Origin: Candidatus Spyradosoma merdigallinarum
GTDB taxonomy: Bacteria; Verrucomicrobiota; Verrucomicrobiia; Opitutales; UBA953
DNA: 10,004 nucleotides
Assembly (NCBI GenBank): GCA_018713755.1
Contig: DVOG01000116.1
Coordinates: 1-10,004, forward strand
Direction: 5' to 3'
Shown here: piece after piece, positions 7,218 to 10,004 of the stretch
Position numbering within the stretch: the first letter of the stretch is position 1
How the letters are laid out: every line of letters begins with the position of its first letter
Notes under the pieces: generated by a model
The model's input: only the letters and a program-made list of their open reading frames with translations
Told to the model about the DNA's origin: nothing
Database searches by the model: none
Position numbers and translations under genes: made by a program

Positions 7218-7241
7218 ATCATGAAAATTCCGCGCATGCAA
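7213..7241 (-). promoter_or_regulatory. Candidate promoter of the pil ATPase cluster
   Basis: On the minus strand, a -35-like TTGCAT (7241-7236) and a -10-like TAAAAA (7218-7213) are 17 nt apart, with TGA before the -10 giving an extended -10 form. Transcription from near 7206 would give a leader of about 110 nt before the GTG at 7094. It is the best match I found in the divergent gap, but is unproven. Confidence 0.4.
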
Positions 7242-7317
7242 AAAAATTCCGCGGTTCCGCAGGTCGCGGAAATTCCGCCTTCCCGCGTTTCGCGACGTGC
7301 GCCGTCGAAAACATTTG

Positions 7318-7353
7318 CGGGAGCGTTCTTCCCGCGCCAAAATCGCGCTCCCG
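7318..7353 (+). promoter_or_regulatory. Inverted repeat directly upstream of the thioredoxin-protein start
   Basis: CGGGAGCG (7318-7325) pairs perfectly with CGCTCCCG (7346-7353) across a 20-nt loop, ending three bases before the ATG at 7357. In RNA it would cover the ribosome entry site; in DNA it could be an operator. Both arms are parts of GCGGGAGCG, a one-base variant of the window's abundant 9-mer, so it may simply be a variant pair. No Shine-Dalgarno site is visible here. A weak promoter-like pair TTGCGG (7315-7320) and CAAAAT (7338-7343), 17 nt apart, overlaps it. Confidence 0.3.
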
Positions 7354-7356
7354 ATT

Positions 7357-9579
7357 ATGTTTTTGAAATATCCCGCCCTGTTCGCCCTCGCGACGCTGCC
7401 GTTGCTCGCGTTCCCGCCGCAGTCCGCCGCCGCACCCGCGCCCGTCGCGCGGGAACGTCCCGCCGCCGCGGAGAACGCGCCGGAAATCACCTCGCTGCCC
7501 GTCTCGGGAATCCCGCGCGTCTGGCTTCAGGGCGATCCCGTCGAAGCCTGGAAAAAAGACGAAGTCTGCATTTTCGAATTTTGGGCGACCTGGTGCGGTC
7601 CTTGTCTCGCCGCGATTCCGCACCTGAACGCGCTCCACCGGCAGATTTCCGACGAGAAGCTGCCGGCGCGCATCGTCGGCGTGAACGTCTTCGACGAGTC
7701 CTCCCCCGCTCGGCTGAAAAAATTTCTCGCCGCGCGCCCCGTCCCGCCGGAATACGCCGTCGCGATCGACGCCGAAAAAACCGCGACGCGGGAATGGCTG
7801 CGCCCGCTCGACGTCTCCGGCATCCCCTTCGCCCTCGCCGTCCGCGGCGGACGCATCCTTTGGAAAGGCAATCCGAACGCGCTCTCGCCCGAGCTGCTCC
7901 GCGCGCTGTGCGACGAAAACTTTTCCCAGGAAAAACGAAAAAGCGAAACGCGGGAACGCGAAGGCGCCGCACGCGCCGAAATGCGCCGCATTCTGAAGCT
8001 TCACGCCGACGGCGACCCCGCCGCGGACGCCGCCCTGCGCGCCTTCCTCGGAAACGCCGCCGTCGCCGCGGACGACAAACTTTCGCTCGCCGACGCGCTC
8101 TGTCTGCGCGCGCTCGCCGCGGAGGATTTTTCCCGCACGAACGCCCTGCTCCGCCTGAAAGCCGAAGCGTTCCCGCAGGATTTTTCCGCGCAGATGAGCG
8201 TCGCGCGCTTCATTCTCGAAACGGAAGACATTCCCGAACGCGCCCGCGACCTCGCGCTCGCCGAAGCCTGCGTCGAGCGCGCCGACGCGCTCTGCGACGG
8301 CGACTCCGGGAAAAAAATCCGAGCGCAGACGACCGCCGCGGAAATTTTTTCCCGCCGCGGAGACGTTCCCGCGCAACGCGCCGCACTGCGCTGCGCCTGG
8401 GAAGCTTCCGCCGCGTTCGCGCGCCTGAATGAACTCGCCGCGAAGCTGCCCGACGACGGCGGTCCCGACGCCGCGCGCCTCGCCGACGTCCTTTCCGGGA
8501 ACGCCGCCGTTCCCGCCGATTTTGTCCCGCGCGAAAACGACGCCCGCGTTCCCGCCGCTCCCGCGGAAGCGGCGCCGCAGCCTCCGCCGCGCCCGTCCGC
8601 CTCGCCGGAAGCGCGCGAAACGCTCGCGCTTCTGAATGATCTTGACTGGATTCAAGGCGCGCCGCCGCAGACGCTACCGGAAAACGGCGTCGCGTTTCTG
8701 GACATTTGGCTCGCCCCCGAGCCCGGACCTTTCGAGCCGCTTTGGCACCGCATTCCCGCGCGCCGCATCGACGAGCTTCTCGGCCGCGCCGCCGAAAGCG
8801 TTCCCGTCTGCGTGCTCGCGCTGGAACATTCGCCGGGACGCATCGAAAAGACGCTCGCGTTCCCGCGTTTCGCGACGCGCCGTCCCGTCGCCGATTTGTC
8901 CGCGGCGGGCGACGACGGAGAAGCGTTTCTGAAAAAGCTCGGCGTCGAAGAGCTGCCCGCCGTCGTCGCGCTGCGCGACGGGAAACCGATTTGGCGCGGC
9001 GTCGCGCAGGACATTCCCGCGTGGCTCGTCGACGCCGCGCTGAACCGCGACTTCGCCCCGGAAAAATTCCGGGAACGCCGTGCCGCCGAGCGCGCCGAAT
9101 ACGACGCCGTTTTCCTTGAACTCGTGAACATCCGCAAGCGCATCATCGAGAGCGGCGATCCCGCCGCGACGGAAGACTTGGTCGCGCTGCGTGAACGGCT
9201 GACGAAATTTCCCGCGCTGGACATGATCGCCGCGGAAATCCTCGCGGGAACGTTTTACGCGAAAAAAGACTACGCGGGCGTCGGCGCCGTTTGCGCGGGA
9301 ATCCTGAAAAAATATCCGTCGCTGAATTTCATCGCCGAGCATCAGCTCAAAATCCTTAACGCGAACCTGAATCTGCGCGCGGAGAATCTGCCCGTCGTCA
9401 TTCTCGCCTGCCGCAACATTCTCGCCGCGGGAACGCCGCACGCGACGTCCTACTGGCTGCTGCTTTCCCGCACTTACGAGGAATGCGGCGACATTCCGAA
9501 CGCCGTCTTCGCCGCCGCCTGCGCGAGAGACGCTTCCCGCGAATACGAAAATCTCCGCCGCGCCGAAAACGCGCGCTGA
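7357..9579 (+). CDS. Exported tandem thioredoxin-fold protein with helical repeats
   Basis: This is a 740-residue, very Ala/Arg-rich, probably periplasmic protein. Residues 1-26 look like a signal peptide (MFLKYPALFALATLPLLAFP, then an Ala run). Residues about 45-175 form a TlpA/ResA-like thioredoxin domain with FWATWCGPC (75-83, active cysteines C80 and C83) and the cis-proline loop SGIPF (154-158). A helical region (about 185-365) and a Pro/Ala-rich linker (390-418) follow. Residues about 425-562 repeat the thioredoxin fold: WIQG (431-434) matches WLQG (56-59) and EELPAVV (531-537) matches the cis-Pro loop. The CxxC is lost: PEPGP (454-458) stands where WCGPC does. A second helical region, TPR-like in look, runs to the end. 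I chose ATG 7357 over the in-frame GTG 7297 because only the later start gives a signal peptide. The first domain is likely a thiol-disulfide oxidoreductase; partner and pathway are unknown. Confidence 0.85.
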   Translation: MFLKYPALFALATLPLLAFPPQSAAAPAPVARERPAAAENAPEITSLPVSGIPRVWLQGDPVEAWKKDEVCIFEFWATWCGPCLAAIPHLNALHRQISDEKLPARIVGVNVFDESSPARLKKFLAARPVPPEYAVAIDAEKTATREWLRPLDVSGIPFALAVRGGRILWKGNPNALSPELLRALCDENFSQEKRKSETREREGAARAEMRRILKLHADGDPAADAALRAFLGNAAVAADDKLSLADALCLRALAAEDFSRTNALLRLKAEAFPQDFSAQMSVARFILETEDIPERARDLALAEACVERADALCDGDSGKKIRAQTTAAEIFSRRGDVPAQRAALRCAWEASAAFARLNELAAKLPDDGGPDAARLADVLSGNAAVPADFVPRENDARVPAAPAEAAPQPPPRPSASPEARETLALLNDLDWIQGAPPQTLPENGVAFLDIWLAPEPGPFEPLWHRIPARRIDELLGRAAESVPVCVLALEHSPGRIEKTLAFPRFATRRPVADLSAAGDDGEAFLKKLGVEELPAVVALRDGKPIWRGVAQDIPAWLVDAALNRDFAPEKFRERRAAERAEYDAVFLELVNIRKRIIESGDPAATEDLVALRERLTKFPALDMIAAEILAGTFYAKKDYAGVGAVCAGILKKYPSLNFIAEHQLKILNANLNLRAENLPVVILACRNILAAGTPHATSYWLLLSRTYEECGDIPNAVFAAACARDASREYENLRRAENAR

Positions 9580-9634
9580 CCGCACCCGCCGCCGCGGGAG
9601 CGAAGCGGATCGGGCGGGAACGCCGCGCGTTTTT

Positions 9635-9667
9635 GCGCATCCGCGTTTTCGATACGCGCGGATACGC
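9635..9667 (+). terminator. Weak hairpin after the thioredoxin-protein gene
   Basis: An 11-bp stem with one mismatch pairs 9635-9645 with 9657-9667 across an 11-nt loop, 56 nt past the stop codon at 9579. Only a short, interrupted T stretch follows, so it is a poor intrinsic terminator. It is listed because nothing better serves the plus strand here; the convergent stem at 9688-9724 may also contribute. Confidence 0.3.
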
Positions 9668-9681
9668 GTCCTTTCACGCGC

Positions 9682-9724
9682 AAAAAAAGGCGTCCCCGCG
9701 GAGAAACCTCCTGCGGGGACGCCT
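9682..9724 (-). terminator. Intrinsic terminator of pnp
   Basis: A perfect 12-bp GC-rich stem pairs 9688-9699 with 9713-9724, and an inner GGAG/CTCC pairing (9700-9703 with 9708-9711) extends it. On the minus strand it runs into seven T (9688 down to 9682). The stem begins about 25 nt past the pnp stop at 9750. There is no T-tract on the plus side, so it is directional. Confidence 0.88.
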
Positions 9725-9749
9725 GATTCGCGGCGAAAACGCGCGCGGC

Positions 9750-10004
9750 TTATTCGCCGGCGGGAACGTCGCGGTGCGGACGGTCGCCGCGGGAACGGCG
9801 GGAACCTCCGCGGTCGCCGCGGCGCGGGCGATCGCCTCCGCGCGGCTCGGCGGCCTTGGGCTCGTAGGGACGCCCTTCCTTTTCCGCAATGGCGGCGCGG
9901 CGGGAAAGACGGACGCGGCCTTTCTCGTCGACGCCGACGCACTTGACGATGATTTCATCGCCGAGCTTCACGACGTCCTCGACTTTGTTCACGCGGAAAT
10001 CGGC
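9750..10004 (-). CDS. pnp: Polynucleotide phosphorylase, C-terminal S1 domain and tail (5' part beyond right edge)
   Basis: Only the last 84 residues are present. They begin ADFRVNKVEDVVKLGDEI and continue through KCVGVDEKGRVRLSRRAA, which is the second half of the S1 RNA-binding domain ending bacterial PNPase, the 3'-5' phosphorolytic exoribonuclease of mRNA decay. An Arg/Gly/Asp-rich tail of about 40 residues with repeated GDR and RGD-like units follows and ends VPAGE; such basic tails are common after this S1 domain and probably add RNA contacts. The apparent GTG start at 9992 is internal, since family-matching codons continue to the window edge. The catalytic RNase PH and KH domains are outside the window, so another S1 protein cannot be fully excluded, though the VNKVEDVVKLGDE pattern is characteristic. 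Confidence 0.88.
   Translation of the reverse strand, partial: ADFRVNKVEDVVKLGDEIIVKCVGVDEKGRVRLSRRAAIAEKEGRPYEPKAAEPRGGDRPRRGDRGGSRRSRGDRPHRDVPAGE

Noticed and set aside
7297..7356. Earlier in-frame GTG start for the thioredoxin protein
   Set aside because: It would put an Arg-rich stretch before a clear signal peptide that begins exactly at the ATG 7357.
7095..7490. N-terminal extension of the first pil ATPase back to an ATG at 7490
   Set aside because: The extra 132 residues overlap the divergent gene, show no family similarity and precede a GTG with a good AGGAG site.
7219..8655. Minus-strand and alternative plus-strand frames over the thioredoxin-protein gene, including 6996-8432
   Set aside because: The frame at 7357-9579 has a signal peptide, WCGPC and an internal repeat. 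The others give Arg/Gly-rich products without domains.
9750..9992. A free-standing 80-residue basic protein starting at GTG 9992
   Set aside because: The PNPase-like frame continues upstream to the window edge (ADFR), so this is the tail of pnp.
1..10004. tRNA, rRNA, CRISPR array, insertion sequence or prophage content
   Set aside because: I saw no tRNA-like cloverleaf, regular repeat-spacer pattern, transposase or phage gene on either strand. The dispersed 9-mer has irregular spacing and both orientations, so it is not a CRISPR repeat.

Overview
The window is GC-rich bacterial DNA with dense coding. I read it as a member of the Verrucomicrobiota, probably Opitutales-like, or a neighbouring PVC lineage. 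This is inferred from the gene set (PilB-type ATPases, PilT and PilC packed together, a secreted sulfatase, alanine-rich secreted proteins) and from weak use of Shine-Dalgarno sites. It is not a computed placement.

Layout, left to right. (1) 1-1047, minus: the N-terminal 349 residues of a secreted serine-type sulfatase whose 3' end lies beyond the left edge. (2) 1048-1182: a spacer with a strong intrinsic terminator for pilC. (3) 1183-7094, minus: a four-gene type IV pilus / type II secretion motor cluster. In transcription order it is a PilB/GspE-type ATPase (7094-5370), the retraction ATPase pilT (5275-4187), a second PilB/GspE-type ATPase (4165-2492), and the inner-membrane platform protein pilC (2403-1183). 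A promoter candidate lies upstream of the first gene and another in the 88-bp gap before pilC. No pilin, prepilin peptidase, alignment or secretin gene is visible. (4) 7095-7356: a divergent intergenic region with the cluster's likely promoter and leader. (5) 7357-9579, plus: a 740-residue exported thioredoxin-fold protein built from two copies of a thioredoxin-plus-helical unit; only the first copy keeps the CxxC. (6) 9580-9749: a convergent spacer with the pnp terminator. (7) 9750-10004, minus: the C-terminal S1 domain and Arg/Gly-rich tail of polynucleotide phosphorylase, cut by the right edge.

The pil genes form a functional unit. The extension ATPase(s) and the retraction ATPase would act on the cytoplasmic face of PilC to polymerise and depolymerise a pilus. 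The flanking sulfatase, thioredoxin protein and pnp look functionally separate.

The most unusual signal is not a gene. The 9-mer GCGGGAACG (or its reverse complement) occurs 21 times by hand count, where a base-composition estimate predicts well under one. It occurs in both orientations, in all three codon phases, and once as an inverted pair forming the pilC terminator. It is absent from the four pil coding sequences. This resembles DNA-uptake sequences of naturally competent bacteria, but that role is a hypothesis.
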